Positions 42,123 through 50,728 of a stretch of DNA of 64,000 bases are shown in pieces. The notes under the pieces were generated by a model. The model saw nothing but the letters and a program-made list of their open reading frames with translations. It was not told where the DNA came from and ran no database searches. The position numbers and the translations under genes are program-made. Numbering within the stretch: the stretch's first letter is position 1; the number at the start of each line of letters is the position of its first letter. Source of the DNA: CALDTK01 sp041744755 (lineage in GTDB: Bacteria > Bacteroidota > Bacteroidia > Chitinophagales > Saprospiraceae); NCBI GenBank assembly GCA_041744755.1, contig JBGTKC010000064.1:1-64000 (forward strand), read 5' to 3'.

Positions 42123-43096
42123 TGGGGGGCGCAAATGCTGCACGGCGCCTCCTGCGAGACGTGCCGCCCGCATGGCGACAGCCTCTCGAAGAGTACGCCG
42201 GCCACCTTCGGGTAGAAAAGGGGTACTCCACGCACACGGTTGAGGCCTACCTACGGGACGTCCGGAAGCTGATTGAGCACCTCGCGGCAGGTGACGGGGA
42301 GGGGTTACACACCGCAACCACCGTCGTCGAGCCAGATCGAGTGCAGGAACGTCAGGTACGGGCGCTAATCAAAGACCTGTATGAGATGGGCCTCGCGCAG
42401 ACCACCGTGGGGCGCGTCCTCTCCGGGATCAGGGGCTTCTACTTGTACCGGTTGCGGCAAGGCTACCAGGCGAGCTCGCCGACGGCGCACTTGGAGTCGG
42501 TCCCGCTGCCGCGAAAACTACCCACCGTGCTGGAGGTCGGACAGGTGGATGCGATGATCGGGCAGATCGACCACAGTACTCCGGAGGGCTTACGCAACCG
42601 AGCCATCCTGGAGTTCCTTTACGCCTGCGGGATGCGGGTGACTGAGCTCACGCAGCTACGCCTCGGACAGCTCTTCCTCGAAGCCGGTTTTATCCGCGTC
42701 GTCGGCAAAGGGCAACGCGAACGCCTCATACCCATAGGCGATGCGGCCGTCCGACACTGGCGGATCTACGAGGAGCACGTGCGGCGCGCCTTCCCTGCGG
42801 ATAAGATCACAGACCCGGAGCTCTGCTTCCTCAACCGCCGGGGCGCAGGCCTGTCTCGCAACATGGTCTTTATGATCGTACGCGACCTCGCGAGGGCAGC
42901 AGGTATCCACGGCCCGGTCGGGCCGCACACGCTACGTCACAGCTTCGCGACGCACATGATCGAGGGCGGGGCGGACCTCCGGAGCGTACAGGAGATGCTT
43001 GGACATGCCAGCATCACTACAACTGAACGTTACACCCACCTCGACATCGGCCACTTACGCGATGTACTCGAGCGCTGCCACCCGATGCTACGATGA
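42122..43096 (+). CDS. xerD: Tyrosine recombinase XerD
   Basis: 324 residues with a SAM-like N-terminal domain (VEKGYSTHTVEAYLRDVRKL) and a catalytic domain carrying the full set: Arg in CGMRVTEL, Lys in GKGQRER, HTLRHSFATHMIEGG (His-x-x-Arg), His in LGHASITTTERYTH and the nucleophilic Tyr in the same segment. It resolves chromosome dimers at dif with XerC. No dif-like site is seen nearby. It lies directly downstream of the dacB-like gene. Confidence 0.95.
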   Translation: MGGANAARRLLRDVPPAWRQPLEEYAGHLRVEKGYSTHTVEAYLRDVRKLIEHLAAGDGEGLHTATTVVEPDRVQERQVRALIKDLYEMGLAQTTVGRVLSGIRGFYLYRLRQGYQASSPTAHLESVPLPRKLPTVLEVGQVDAMIGQIDHSTPEGLRNRAILEFLYACGMRVTELTQLRLGQLFLEAGFIRVVGKGQRERLIPIGDAAVRHWRIYEEHVRRAFPADKITDPELCFLNRRGAGLSRNMVFMIVRDLARAAGIHGPVGPHTLRHSFATHMIEGGADLRSVQEMLGHASITTTERYTHLDIGHLRDVLERCHPMLR

Positions 43097-43140
43097 CGCG
43101 TCGGCGGCGGTGTAAACAGGAGGATCGATCTAAAAAGCGA

Positions 43141-43170
43141 CAGCCCCCGCGAATTGCTTCGGGAGGGCTG
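43141..43170 (-). terminator. Terminator hairpin after the coiled-coil gene
   Basis: An imperfect inverted repeat CAGCCCCCG / CGGGAGGGCTG with a GCGAATTGCTT loop region. On the minus strand it is followed by TCGCTTTTT, so it terminates the secreted coiled-coil gene (stop at 43257). It may also help after xerD. Confidence 0.6.
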
Positions 43171-43256
43171 CCTGAATGATATCTCTCTTAACTCTTGGGA
43201 CCTGGGGGCACGCGACGTGCCCTTGACGCCACAGAGAAAAGGTCGCCGTAAGGGGA

Positions 43257-43949
43257 TTAGTTCGGCTTCCGAACAGCCTTGCGACCTTCCGAGGTCGCCT
43301 TCATCGGCTTGCCGGCCTGCTGCTCCGGCATTGCGGCGGGGGTGGGCACTGCGTCGGGCGCGGGCGCGTCCTCGATCATCTCCTCGACGACCTCGACGCT
43401 CTCCATGACCTGCTCGGTCTTCGCGTCGATCACCTCCTCGACGTACTCTTCCATCTCTTCGGCGAGCTCTGCGTCGGCGGCCTCGACCTCGTCGGCGGCC
43501 TTTTGGTAGGCTTTGCGTCGCTCCTCCTTGACCGCCATACGGGCTTCTTCAATCTTGGTCGCATCCTTGACGTACTCGGCGCGGGCCTCCGCGCGGAGAA
43601 CCTCCGCCTTGGCGGCATCGGGCTCCTTGTCCGCGATTGCCAACTTGCGGTCCTCTTCGGACTTGAGGTCGGCAAGCTCCTCGTCGAGCGCGGCCTCTTT
43701 CGCGTCGAAGCGCACTCTTTGTGCTTCGCTGATGGCCTGGGTTTGGGCGAGGGTGCGTTTGCTGCGATTTATGTCTTTTTCCAGGTCTTCCGAGGCGTCT
43801 TTGACCTCGTTGTTGAACTCGGCCTCCTCCTCAGCGAACTCCTTGGCGATCTTTCCCTGGTCACCGTTGGGAATGGATTGCGCGAGTGCTGTGGACGAAA
43901 GTGCGGCGGTGAGCACGGCGGCGAAACAGAGGTTCGAATTTATTTTCAT
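43257..43949 (-). CDS. Secreted coiled-coil protein
   Basis: 230 residues, function unknown. Signal peptide cleaved near ALAQ (about residue 24), then an almost continuous charged helix rich in E, K, A and D (about 30-180; for example AEEEAEFNNEVKDASEDLEK) and a short Pro/Ala/Glu-rich tail. Probably a periplasmic or outer-membrane coiled coil. The reading frame has a strong coding look and a terminator follows it. Confidence 0.7.
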   Translation of the reverse strand: MKINSNLCFAAVLTAALSSTALAQSIPNGDQGKIAKEFAEEEAEFNNEVKDASEDLEKDINRSKRTLAQTQAISEAQRVRFDAKEAALDEELADLKSEEDRKLAIADKEPDAAKAEVLRAEARAEYVKDATKIEEARMAVKEERRKAYQKAADEVEAADAELAEEMEEYVEEVIDAKTEQVMESVEVVEEMIEDAPAPDAVPTPAAMPEQQAGKPMKATSEGRKAVRKPN

Positions 43950-44547
43950 GACATTAGCTTTTTGCAGAGACTCGCCCTCGTGGTTTTGGCGAAAGCTCTT
44001 TCGGTGAACACCCGAGACAACATTACACCTCGCCCTACTTGTTTGGCAGGCCCCTCCGCTTCGGTCGCCACCGAAACGTTAACGTCACCGGCTTCGATTC
44101 CCCCTCGCCTCGTGTAGGGTGTGGGGCACTGAAGGTACTTTTTTCAATCGGGCCCTGTGAGCTCTTGGCTACGTTCACGGCGTGCGCGCCCTGCTGGGGG
44201 TAGAATGAAGGCACTACCTGCAAACAGTCTGGCTCGCTTCGCCGGCGGAGGGGCCGTGGCCGCACCGCGTCCGAAGGTGGAAGCCCTGAGGGCAAGAGGG
44301 GCGCAGGCCTTTTACGACCTTACCCAGTCCACCCACCCCGCCAACGCATTCCTCGCCAGAGCATTAAGCATAGGATCAACGAGGTTCGGTGGAAGGTAGC
44401 GGCACTCGATATGCGAGTCATACGTCGGCGACTATGGCACTTCACCAATGGTCCAGACGGACATTAGGCGCTCGCCTACTTACCTTTCCAAATGACTACC
44501 AAGGTTGTTCAGGCCAGACACCTCCGGCATAGCTTAAACATACCGCA
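43950..44547. other. 598-nt intergenic region, mostly unexplained
   Basis: Between the divergent coiled-coil gene and the LytTR gene. It holds hairpin-motif copy 24 (43982-43997). The short open frames inside (for example 44157-44399 plus, 44035-44295 minus) overlap each other and lack convincing starts or composition. A compact GC-rich stretch (44225-44315, with GGGGCCGTGGCCGC and GAAGCCCTGAGGGC) could fold but matches no RNA family I know. No promoter with a clean -7 box was found. Confidence 0.4.
43982..43997 (+). repeat. GTTTT-GNAA mini-hairpin motif, copy 24
   Basis: GGTTTTGGCGAAAGCT: outer pair G-T wobble, loop GAAA. Intergenic, upstream of the coiled-coil gene. Confidence 0.85.
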
Positions 44548-45306
44548 ATGACTGCAACGAATCCGCCGCCGCTCACCGTCGCCATCGTTGACGACGAACC
44601 GCACTGCATCGAGACCTTGAGGTGGGACCTGCGAACCTACGCTCCGCACTGCCAGGTGGTGGGCACTTACGTCGATCCCCGCCTGGCCCTTGCCGAGCTC
44701 CCGTCCCTCAGGCCCGACGTGCTCTTCCTCGACATCGAGATGCCGCATTTGAACGGATTCGAACTCCTCGGTCGGCTGGAAGCCCTAACGAGCCACTTAA
44801 TTTTCACTACCGCTTATAGCCAGTACGCCGTTAAAGCCTTCCGGCACTCCGCGGTGGACTACCTCCTTAAACCCGTCGACGGCGCCGAGCTGACTGCGGC
44901 TCTCGGGAAGGTCATCGTCGACCCGGGGCGCAGCCGTGACCCGAATGCGCTGAAGGTTCTATTCGATCAGCTTAGTCTCGCCGAGGGACAGTCGTCGAAG
45001 TTGTCCTTACCGACCTCGGATGGCTGGGAGCTCGTATCGATCGCCGAGATCATCCACTGCCAGAGCGACGGTAGCTACTCGTATATCTTCCTTACCGATG
45101 GACGGAAGCTCACCATCAGCCGCAACCTCAAGCAGCTCGAGGGGCCCTTAAGTGCCTACGGGTTTCAGCGCGTCCACCACCGTCACCTCGTCAACGTGGC
45201 CTGCATCCGCAAGGTGATGCGCAACGGAGCACTCCTGCTATCGGATGGGAGCGAAATCGCGGTCTCGCGGGCGAAGAAGGAGCAGGTGATGAGGTTGATC
45301 CAGTGA
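44548..45306 (+). CDS. LytTR-family response regulator
   Basis: 252 residues: receiver domain (about 8-120, phospho-acceptor Asp in FLDIEMPHLNG) and a C-terminal LytTR DNA-binding domain (about 150-252, with IHCQSDGSYSYIFLTDGR, FQRVHHRHLVNVACIRKV). It normally pairs with a LytS-like membrane kinase, but none is adjacent, so it is an orphan here. ATG 44548 is clear. It lies 31 nt upstream of the M13 peptidase gene. Confidence 0.93.
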   Translation: MTATNPPPLTVAIVDDEPHCIETLRWDLRTYAPHCQVVGTYVDPRLALAELPSLRPDVLFLDIEMPHLNGFELLGRLEALTSHLIFTTAYSQYAVKAFRHSAVDYLLKPVDGAELTAALGKVIVDPGRSRDPNALKVLFDQLSLAEGQSSKLSLPTSDGWELVSIAEIIHCQSDGSYSYIFLTDGRKLTISRNLKQLEGPLSAYGFQRVHHRHLVNVACIRKVMRNGALLLSDGSEIAVSRAKKEQVMRLIQ

Positions 45307-45337
45307 ACCCTATGCAGAAGTACGCTTTTTAGGTGAT

Positions 45338-47521
45338 ATGAAGTTTAGCTACTTATTAATCGCCGGACTCGCCAGTGTGCTGAGCTCCCCGGGCTGCAAA
45401 TCGACCGAGACCGCTACTGCCGCTAGCCCGCAGCCCACCCCAACCAGTGCCCCGGTAGCCGAGGCGCCTGAAGGCCCCCCTGTCCAGCCTTCGGTCCCAG
45501 GCCGCGGGATCACGATGGCGTATATGGACCCCTCCGTTGACCCCGGCGAGGATTTCTTCCGTTACGTCAATGGGCGATGGCTCGACGAAACCGAGATCCC
45601 CGCCGATCGCGAGCGCTGGGGATCGTTCGACGAGCTCCGCAAGACGACAGATGCGCAAACACTTACAGTCCTCGAGCGCGCGGCGGCCTCTGGGAGCTAC
45701 GCCGCCGACACCGACCAAGGCAAGGCGGCTACTTATTTTGCGCTCGCGATGGACACGACAACCCGCGACGCCCAGGGCATATCCCCAATTAAGGATCGGC
45801 TCGAGCGTATTAAGGATCTCAAGACCTACGCCGACGTCATCGCGTACGAGAAGTCCGTTTTGCCGAAAGGCGGGAGCTCCCTGTTGAGCTTCGGGATCGG
45901 CAGTAATCCCAAGAACAGCAACACCAAGGTGATTTACCTTGGCGGGGGCTCGCTGGGTTTCCCCGACCGCGACTACTACCTCGACACCGATACCGCCAGC
46001 GTGCGGCGCCGCGGGATGTACGTCGGGCACATCGCCCGCATGCTGCGATTCGCTGGTTACACCGCGGGCGAGAGCAAGACGGCCGCCCCCCGCGTCATGG
46101 ACATCGAGACCCGCATCGCTGAATCCAAGCTCGACAAGGTGGCGCGGCGTGATCCGTACAAGCGCTACAATCCGCGCACGCTCACCCAACTCAAGACCAC
46201 CTTCCCCACGCTCGACTGGCCTAAATTCTTCAGCGACAACGGGCTCGCCGCCCCGGATACCGTTATCGTCGGGGAGACCGCCTACCTCGATCTGCTCGCT
46301 GCCGCGATGCCCGTCACGAAGTCCGGGAAGGTGCCCGTGAATTCGGCTTCCGCCAAAACCGCCCCTTTCTCCATGCAGGGCCTCCGCGACTACCTCACGT
46401 GGCAGCTTATCGACGGCTCGGCCGACTACCTCTCTGGCGAGATTGAGACCGCGAACTGGGAGTTCTACGCGCAGGAGCTCCGCGGCGCCAAACAGCAGCG
46501 CTCGCGTGAAGAGCGCTCGGTAGCAAGCGTCAACGGTGTCCTCGGGGAGGCTGTCGGCAAACTTTATGTCGACGAGTACTTCCCGGCTGAGGCGAAGGCG
46601 AAAGCCGAAGAGATGGTCGGCAATCTCGTCAAGGCCTACGCGGCCCGGATTCAACAACTTGAGTGGATGAGCACGGTGACCAAAGGCCAGGCCCTGAGTA
46701 AGCTGGCCACCTTTCGCGTCAAAATCGGCTACCCCAACGAGTGGAAGGACTACTCAACGCTCGAGGTCAAACCCGCCAGCAAAGGCGGCACTTACCTAGC
46801 CGCCGCGGAGGCCGCCCGTAGGTGGAACTTCGAGCGGGACGTGAAGGAGGCGAAGGACCCGGTCGATAAGGATGAGTGGTTCATGAGCCCGCAGACCGTA
46901 AACGCCTACTATAATCCCGCCTACAACGAGATCGTGTTCCCGGCGGCAATCATGCAGCCGCCCTTTTACGACTACCAGGCGGATGCCGCCGTCAACTACG
47001 GCGGTATCGGTGCCGTGATCGGTCATGAGATTAGCCACGGCTTCGACGATCAAGGTTCGCAATACGACCGGGATGGCAACCTGAAGTCCTGGTGGTCCGA
47101 CGACGATCGGACGGCCTTCAACGCGCGCACCGGAGCCCTCTCTGCTCAGTACAGCAAGTACGAGCCGCTACCGGGCGTGATGGTGAACGGTGACTTCACT
47201 CTAGGTGAAAACATTGGCGACCTCGGCGGCGTAAACGCCGCCTACGATGCACTACAGATCTACTTGACGGAGCACGGGCGTCCGGGCCTCATCGACGGCC
47301 TGACCCCGGAGCAGCGCTTCTTTATCAGTTGGGGGACGATCTGGCGGACGAAGTACCGCGATAAGGCGATCGAGAACCAAGTCAAGACCGACCCGCACTC
47401 CCCGGGCGAGTATCGCGCCGTGGGGCCGGTAATAAATCTACAGAGCTTCTACGATGCATTCGGGATCAAGTCCGGAGACCCCGGGTATGTCGAGCCCGCG
47501 GATCGGGTGGTGATTTGGTAA
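45338..47521 (+). CDS. M13 (neprilysin/PepO) family zinc metallopeptidase
   Basis: 727 residues with a lipoprotein-like signal (SSPGCKS, about residue 20), a Pro/Ala/Thr linker, and M13 domains. The zinc site is VIGHEISHGF (His-x-x-x-His) plus Glu in ENIGDLGGVNAAYDAL; other signatures are NAYYNPAYNEIVFPAAI and the closing SGDPGYV. It cleaves peptides in the periplasm or outside. Two hairpin-motif copies lie within (VLPKG, ASAKT). Confidence 0.95.
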   Translation: MKFSYLLIAGLASVLSSPGCKSTETATAASPQPTPTSAPVAEAPEGPPVQPSVPGRGITMAYMDPSVDPGEDFFRYVNGRWLDETEIPADRERWGSFDELRKTTDAQTLTVLERAAASGSYAADTDQGKAATYFALAMDTTTRDAQGISPIKDRLERIKDLKTYADVIAYEKSVLPKGGSSLLSFGIGSNPKNSNTKVIYLGGGSLGFPDRDYYLDTDTASVRRRGMYVGHIARMLRFAGYTAGESKTAAPRVMDIETRIAESKLDKVARRDPYKRYNPRTLTQLKTTFPTLDWPKFFSDNGLAAPDTVIVGETAYLDLLAAAMPVTKSGKVPVNSASAKTAPFSMQGLRDYLTWQLIDGSADYLSGEIETANWEFYAQELRGAKQQRSREERSVASVNGVLGEAVGKLYVDEYFPAEAKAKAEEMVGNLVKAYAARIQQLEWMSTVTKGQALSKLATFRVKIGYPNEWKDYSTLEVKPASKGGTYLAAAEAARRWNFERDVKEAKDPVDKDEWFMSPQTVNAYYNPAYNEIVFPAAIMQPPFYDYQADAAVNYGGIGAVIGHEISHGFDDQGSQYDRDGNLKSWWSDDDRTAFNARTGALSAQYSKYEPLPGVMVNGDFTLGENIGDLGGVNAAYDALQIYLTEHGRPGLIDGLTPEQRFFISWGTIWRTKYRDKAIENQVKTDPHSPGEYRAVGPVINLQSFYDAFGIKSGDPGYVEPADRVVIW
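45856..45871 (+). repeat. GTTTT-GNAA mini-hairpin motif, copy 25 (perfect, second class)
   Basis: CGTTTTGCCGAAAGGC: stem GCC/GGC, loop GAAA. Sense in the M13 gene. Identical to copy 18. Confidence 0.9.
46345..46360 (-). repeat. GTTTT-GNAA mini-hairpin motif, copy 26
   Basis: GGTTTTGGCGGAAGCC on the minus strand: stem GGC/GCC, loop GGAA. Antisense in the M13 gene, 489 nt from copy 25. Identical to copy 29. Confidence 0.85.
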
Positions 47522-47554
47522 AGGCTCGCCACCGCGCTACCCTACCTTCCGACC

Positions 47555-48535
47555 ATGTACAGATTCGCCATCATCGGGCTCGGTAAGATCGCGCGCAAAT
47601 TTGCCGCCGACCTAAAACTCGTCGAGGGCGCCACCCTCGAATCGGTTGCCTCGCGCTCGCAGGAGCGCGCCGATGCCTTCGCGGCCGAGTTCGGGGCCCG
47701 TTACGCTGCCGGTAGTTACGAGGAGTTGTTCGAAGGCCCTTACCTGCACGCCGTCTACATCGCGACGCCACACCCGGAGCACGTCCGGCTCGCTACGATG
47801 TGTATCGAGCGCGGCCTCGCCGTAATCTGTGAGAAGCCCCTGGGGATGAACTACGCCCAGGTAGACGAACTAGTGGCGCTGGCGCGCCGGCGTAAGGTCT
47901 ATCTGTTGGAGGCCATGTGGACCCGCTTTCTTCCGACCTTCCAGGCCGCGAAAGACCGCCTGGATGCCGGGGCCATCGGACAGTTAGAGGGACTACGTGC
48001 GGACTTCGGATTCAAGGTCGGGCCCAACAGCTCCTCGCGGATTACCGACCTCAACCTCGGGGCCGGCGCCCTGCTCGACATCGGCATTTATCCGGTCTTC
48101 CTGGCGCAGGTCCTGCTCGGTGCACCGACTGAGATCAGTGCAACCGGCAGGCTCGACGAGAATGGCGTCGACGTCGATGAGACCATCGTGTTGCGTTACG
48201 CCGGCGGCCAACTCGCTACCCTCCACTCTACCCTGCTCGCGCGCACCAAGGTCGAAGCCGTAGTGTACGGTAGCACCGGGACCCTGTTTTGGGACGCCCT
48301 GTGGTACCAGCAATCCAGCTTCACCGTCGTGCCGGACGACGGCGAGGAGGAGCGGCGGTACGTGGGCAAGTCCCGCGGCCACGGCTACGTATTCGAAGCC
48401 CAAGCCGTGGTTGAGGACCTGCGCGCCAAGCGTACGGAGAACGAATTGTGGAGCCTCGATGACACGCTTCTACTGCACCGTACCCTCACCGAGATACGGC
48501 GACTCATCGGCGTCCGCTACGCCGAGGACCAATGA
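47555..48535 (+). CDS. Gfo/Idh/MocA-family oxidoreductase
   Basis: 326 residues: N-terminal Rossmann GLGKIARKFAADL, dinucleotide/substrate motif ATPHPEHVRL and EKPLGMNYAQVDEL (conserved Lys), LLDIGIYPVFLAQVLLG in the C-terminal domain. Enzymes of this family oxidise or epimerise sugars or related alcohols with NAD(P). The ATGA overlap with the next gene couples their translation. A TACCTTCC box, two bases off the -7 consensus, lies just before ATG 47555. Confidence 0.9.
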   Translation: MYRFAIIGLGKIARKFAADLKLVEGATLESVASRSQERADAFAAEFGARYAAGSYEELFEGPYLHAVYIATPHPEHVRLATMCIERGLAVICEKPLGMNYAQVDELVALARRRKVYLLEAMWTRFLPTFQAAKDRLDAGAIGQLEGLRADFGFKVGPNSSSRITDLNLGAGALLDIGIYPVFLAQVLLGAPTEISATGRLDENGVDVDETIVLRYAGGQLATLHSTLLARTKVEAVVYGSTGTLFWDALWYQQSSFTVVPDDGEEERRYVGKSRGHGYVFEAQAVVEDLRAKRTENELWSLDDTLLLHRTLTEIRRLIGVRYAEDQ

Positions 48536-49125
48536 TTGAATTAAGTCATTTCTTTGGGATGTATTACCCAGCCGATAGCCCGCGGACCGCGCTCCCCGAA
48601 GCGTTCGTAGAGCGTTTTGACGGAAGTCTTCCCCCGGCTTTGCTCGAGGTCTACCTTTACCATGGGCTGGGCAAACACCGCGAGGGACTGCTCGAGCTCA
48701 TTGACCCGAGCCAATACCAAAGTGCCTACACGGACTTTCTCGGCGGGGACGCCGCGAGTCGGGTGCCTTTCATGCTCAACGCCTTCGGGGAGCCGATCGC
48801 CTATAGACGGATCAGCGCACGCGAGGGGGAGGTCAGCATTTTGCACACCTACGGTCCGCAGCTGGAGATCTTGGCTTACGACGTCGGTGACTTCTTCGAT
48901 CGTGTCTTGGGCACCGACGATGGGCTTCGGCAAGTGGTCAACATCTCGCTGTTCGGTGAGCTCCGCAGTCGCCTCGGACGGCTGAAGCCCGGGCAGTCGT
49001 ACGGTTTTGACCCAGCGCTGCTCGCCGATGAGCCTGCGGGAACCAAAGCCGACGCAAGTTTCTTCGGCGTCGTTGATGCGCGCGATCACCTGGACCTGTT
49101 GCTGCGCCGCGCGACAGAGGGCTGA
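48532..49125 (+). CDS. GAD-like/DUF1851 protein (Tdi1-immunity-like)
   Basis: 197 residues. The pattern LPPALLEVYLYHGLGKHREGLL, IDPSQYQSAYTDFLGG, VPFMLNAFGEPIAYRR and a late DAR/DHLDLLLRR resembles the GAD-like plus DUF1851 proteins, which include the T6SS immunity protein Tdi1. No toxin or T6SS component is nearby, so it could be an orphan immunity protein or a housekeeping relative. Coupled to the Gfo/Idh gene by ATGA. Confidence 0.65.
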   Translation: MIELSHFFGMYYPADSPRTALPEAFVERFDGSLPPALLEVYLYHGLGKHREGLLELIDPSQYQSAYTDFLGGDAASRVPFMLNAFGEPIAYRRISAREGEVSILHTYGPQLEILAYDVGDFFDRVLGTDDGLRQVVNISLFGELRSRLGRLKPGQSYGFDPALLADEPAGTKADASFFGVVDARDHLDLLLRRATEG

Positions 49126-49135
49126 AATTTTTTTC

Positions 49136-49151
49136 GCCTTTTGGCAAAACA
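49136..49151 (-). repeat. GTTTT-GNAA mini-hairpin motif, copy 27
   Basis: TGTTTTGCCAAAAGGC on the minus strand: stem GCC/GGC intact, loop AAAA, the only copy with a non-G loop start. Intergenic, upstream of the TetR-type operator. Confidence 0.55.
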
Positions 49152-49170
49152 GTATTCACAGGGGTGAGTT

Positions 49171-49190
49171 TATGTACCGATCAGTACATA
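49171..49190. promoter_or_regulatory. Palindromic operator for the neighbouring TetR-family repressor
   Basis: TATGTACCGATCAGTACATA: perfect 7-bp arms (TATGTAC/GTACATA) around CGATCA, 36 nt before the ATG of the SDR gene. This size and shape is typical of TetR/AcrR dimer sites. The only TetR gene in the window lies just beyond the SDR gene, so it is the obvious ligand; direct binding is inferred. No second copy is seen upstream of the tetR gene itself. Confidence 0.75.
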
Positions 49191-49226
49191 ATTAACCGGC
49201 GCACCCGCGCCACAACACTTTCCCCC

Positions 49227-49973
49227 ATGTCAACTCTCTCAGGAAAACTCGCCCTCGTCACCGGCGGCAGCCGCGGCATCGGCGCTGAAACCGCCCGTCA
49301 ACTCGCCGCAGAGGGCGCCACGGTAGCCATCAGCTACAATTCCAGTCCCGACCGCGCCGAGGCCGTCGTCGAAGAGATCACCGCCGCCGGCGGGAAGGCC
49401 AAAGCCTTCCGCAGCAATGCCGCCGATGCGTCCGCGCCGCAGCGGCTCATCGACGAGGTCACCGGCGAGTTCGGCCACCTCGACATCCTCGTCAACAATG
49501 CCGGAGTCTTCATCGGCGGTCCGATCGGCGAGGCCGGCGCGGACAGCTTCGCCGACAATTTCGACGTCAACGTGCGCGGCGTTTACGAGACCACCCGCGT
49601 GGCCGTCAACAAGATCAAGGACGGCGGCCGGATCATCAACATCGGCAGCTTCCTCGGGACGAAGTCGATGCCGGGCGTGAGCGCCTACAATGCCACGAAA
49701 GCGGCCGTCGACAGCTTCTCGCGGACGTGGGCCAAGGAGCTGGTCGGGCGTAAGATCACCGTCAACACCGTAAGCCCGGGCTCGATCAACACGGAGATGA
49801 ACCCAGGCGATGCGGAGGTCAACCCGTCTGCAGACTACCAGCGGACGCTGAACCCGATGGCCCGCTACGGGAAGCCCGCCGACATCGCGCACGCCGTGGT
49901 TTTCCTGGCGGGACCGAATACCGACTTCATCACTGGCATCAACCTCCTGGTCGACGGCGGGGCAAGTGCGTGA
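49227..49973 (+). CDS. SDR-family oxidoreductase (3-oxoacyl-ACP reductase-like)
   Basis: 248 residues, classical SDR. N-terminal NADP motif TGGSRGIG, NNAG near residue 90, catalytic YxxxK in YNATKAA and the upstream Ser in IGSFL. It reduces a keto substrate with NADPH; which one is unknown. The gene is probably repressed through the operator at 49171-49190 by the TetR-type protein at 50159 and derepressed by a ligand, a common arrangement for xenobiotic- or carbonyl-stress reductases. Confidence 0.93.
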   Translation: MSTLSGKLALVTGGSRGIGAETARQLAAEGATVAISYNSSPDRAEAVVEEITAAGGKAKAFRSNAADASAPQRLIDEVTGEFGHLDILVNNAGVFIGGPIGEAGADSFADNFDVNVRGVYETTRVAVNKIKDGGRIINIGSFLGTKSMPGVSAYNATKAAVDSFSRTWAKELVGRKITVNTVSPGSINTEMNPGDAEVNPSADYQRTLNPMARYGKPADIAHAVVFLAGPNTDFITGINLLVDGGASA

Positions 49974-50158
49974 GGGCTGTGACCAGCTAGGATCAAGCAG
50001 GGCTAGCGTATAGCTCCACGGGACGGGGTCGGCATTCGCGGGAGACGCGGTGTTGACCCCGGCCTCGTTCAATGAGCGTGTGCCAAAATCCGTACGTCTC
50101 GCTAGTGGGCTAACTTCGCAACACTCGGTTTCGCTTGGAGCTCGGGTAAAAACACGTT

Positions 50159-50725
50159 ATGGCCCGGCCACGCGCATTCGACGAGGAAGAGGTTCTGGCG
50201 AAAGCCCGAGACCAATTTTGGTTAGGCGGCTACACGGCCACTTCGATCAGTGACCTGGAGGCGGCGACGGGTTTGCAGCGCACGAGTCTGTACGCGGCTT
50301 TCGGAGATAAGCGTGCTCTTTTTGAGCGAGTCCTAAACCGCTACAGCGGCGAAAACATCAATTATCTCCGTGACGTGGCGGCTTCCGCCAAAACCTGGCG
50401 CACCGGCCTCGATCGTATCTTCGGCGACGCCATCGCGCGGCTTAGCGTAACCAAGCCCTGCCGCGGGTGCCTAGTCGCGAATGCGACAACGGAGCTGGCG
50501 GCGGTCGACGCGACTACCCAAGCGTTCGTGGCGGCGAATCGTGAACGTTTCGTGGCGGCGCTGCTGCCGCTGGCCGAGGGGCACGAGACGCCGGCGATGA
50601 CGGCACGCGCCGCCTGTGAGTACGTGTTTACGCTTTACTCCGGGCTTACGCTCTTCGCGAAGACGGGCGCGACACGAGAGCAGTTGGAAGCGGTAACGAC
50701 GGCGGGGCTGAGGGTTTTTGCGTAA
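50159..50725 (+). CDS. TetR/AcrR-family transcriptional regulator
   Basis: 188 residues with an N-terminal helix-turn-helix (EVLAKARDQFWLGGYTATSISDLEAATGLQRTSLYAAFGDKRALF). The C-terminal ligand domain begins near residue 80. CRGCLVANATTEL holds two cysteines close together, possibly redox-sensitive. It probably represses the SDR gene. Two hairpin-motif copies lie within its coding sequence (VLAKA in the first helix, ASAKT further on). Confidence 0.92.
   Translation: MARPRAFDEEEVLAKARDQFWLGGYTATSISDLEAATGLQRTSLYAAFGDKRALFERVLNRYSGENINYLRDVAASAKTWRTGLDRIFGDAIARLSVTKPCRGCLVANATTELAAVDATTQAFVAANRERFVAALLPLAEGHETPAMTARAACEYVFTLYSGLTLFAKTGATREQLEAVTTAGLRVFA
50191..50206 (+). repeat. GTTTT-GNAA mini-hairpin motif, copy 28
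   Basis: GGTTCTGGCGAAAGCC: stem GGC/GCC, loop GAAA, one change in the GTTTT lead (GTTCT). Sense in the TetR gene's first helix. Confidence 0.75.
50380..50395 (-). repeat. GTTTT-GNAA mini-hairpin motif, copy 29
   Basis: GGTTTTGGCGGAAGCC on the minus strand: stem GGC/GCC, loop GGAA. Antisense in the TetR gene, inverted to and 189 nt from copy 28. Confidence 0.85.
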
Positions 50726-50728
50726 GCA

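Noticed and set aside
42507..42524. GCTGCCGCGAAAAC in xerD
   Set aside because: It encodes the conserved LPRKLP segment of Xer recombinases, so protein conservation explains it.
44086..44118. GGCTTCGATTCCCC, resembling a tRNA or tmRNA T-arm
   Set aside because: The flanking bases do not form a T-stem and no acceptor or anticodon partner is present.
44035..44399. Overlapping open frames on both strands in the intergenic region
   Set aside because: They have no recognisable domain, signal or start context and overlap each other.
46597..46606. GGCGAAAGCC hairpin in the M13 peptidase gene
   Set aside because: It has the stem and loop but no GTTTT lead and sits in an AEAKAKAEE repeat, so it is not counted as a motif copy.
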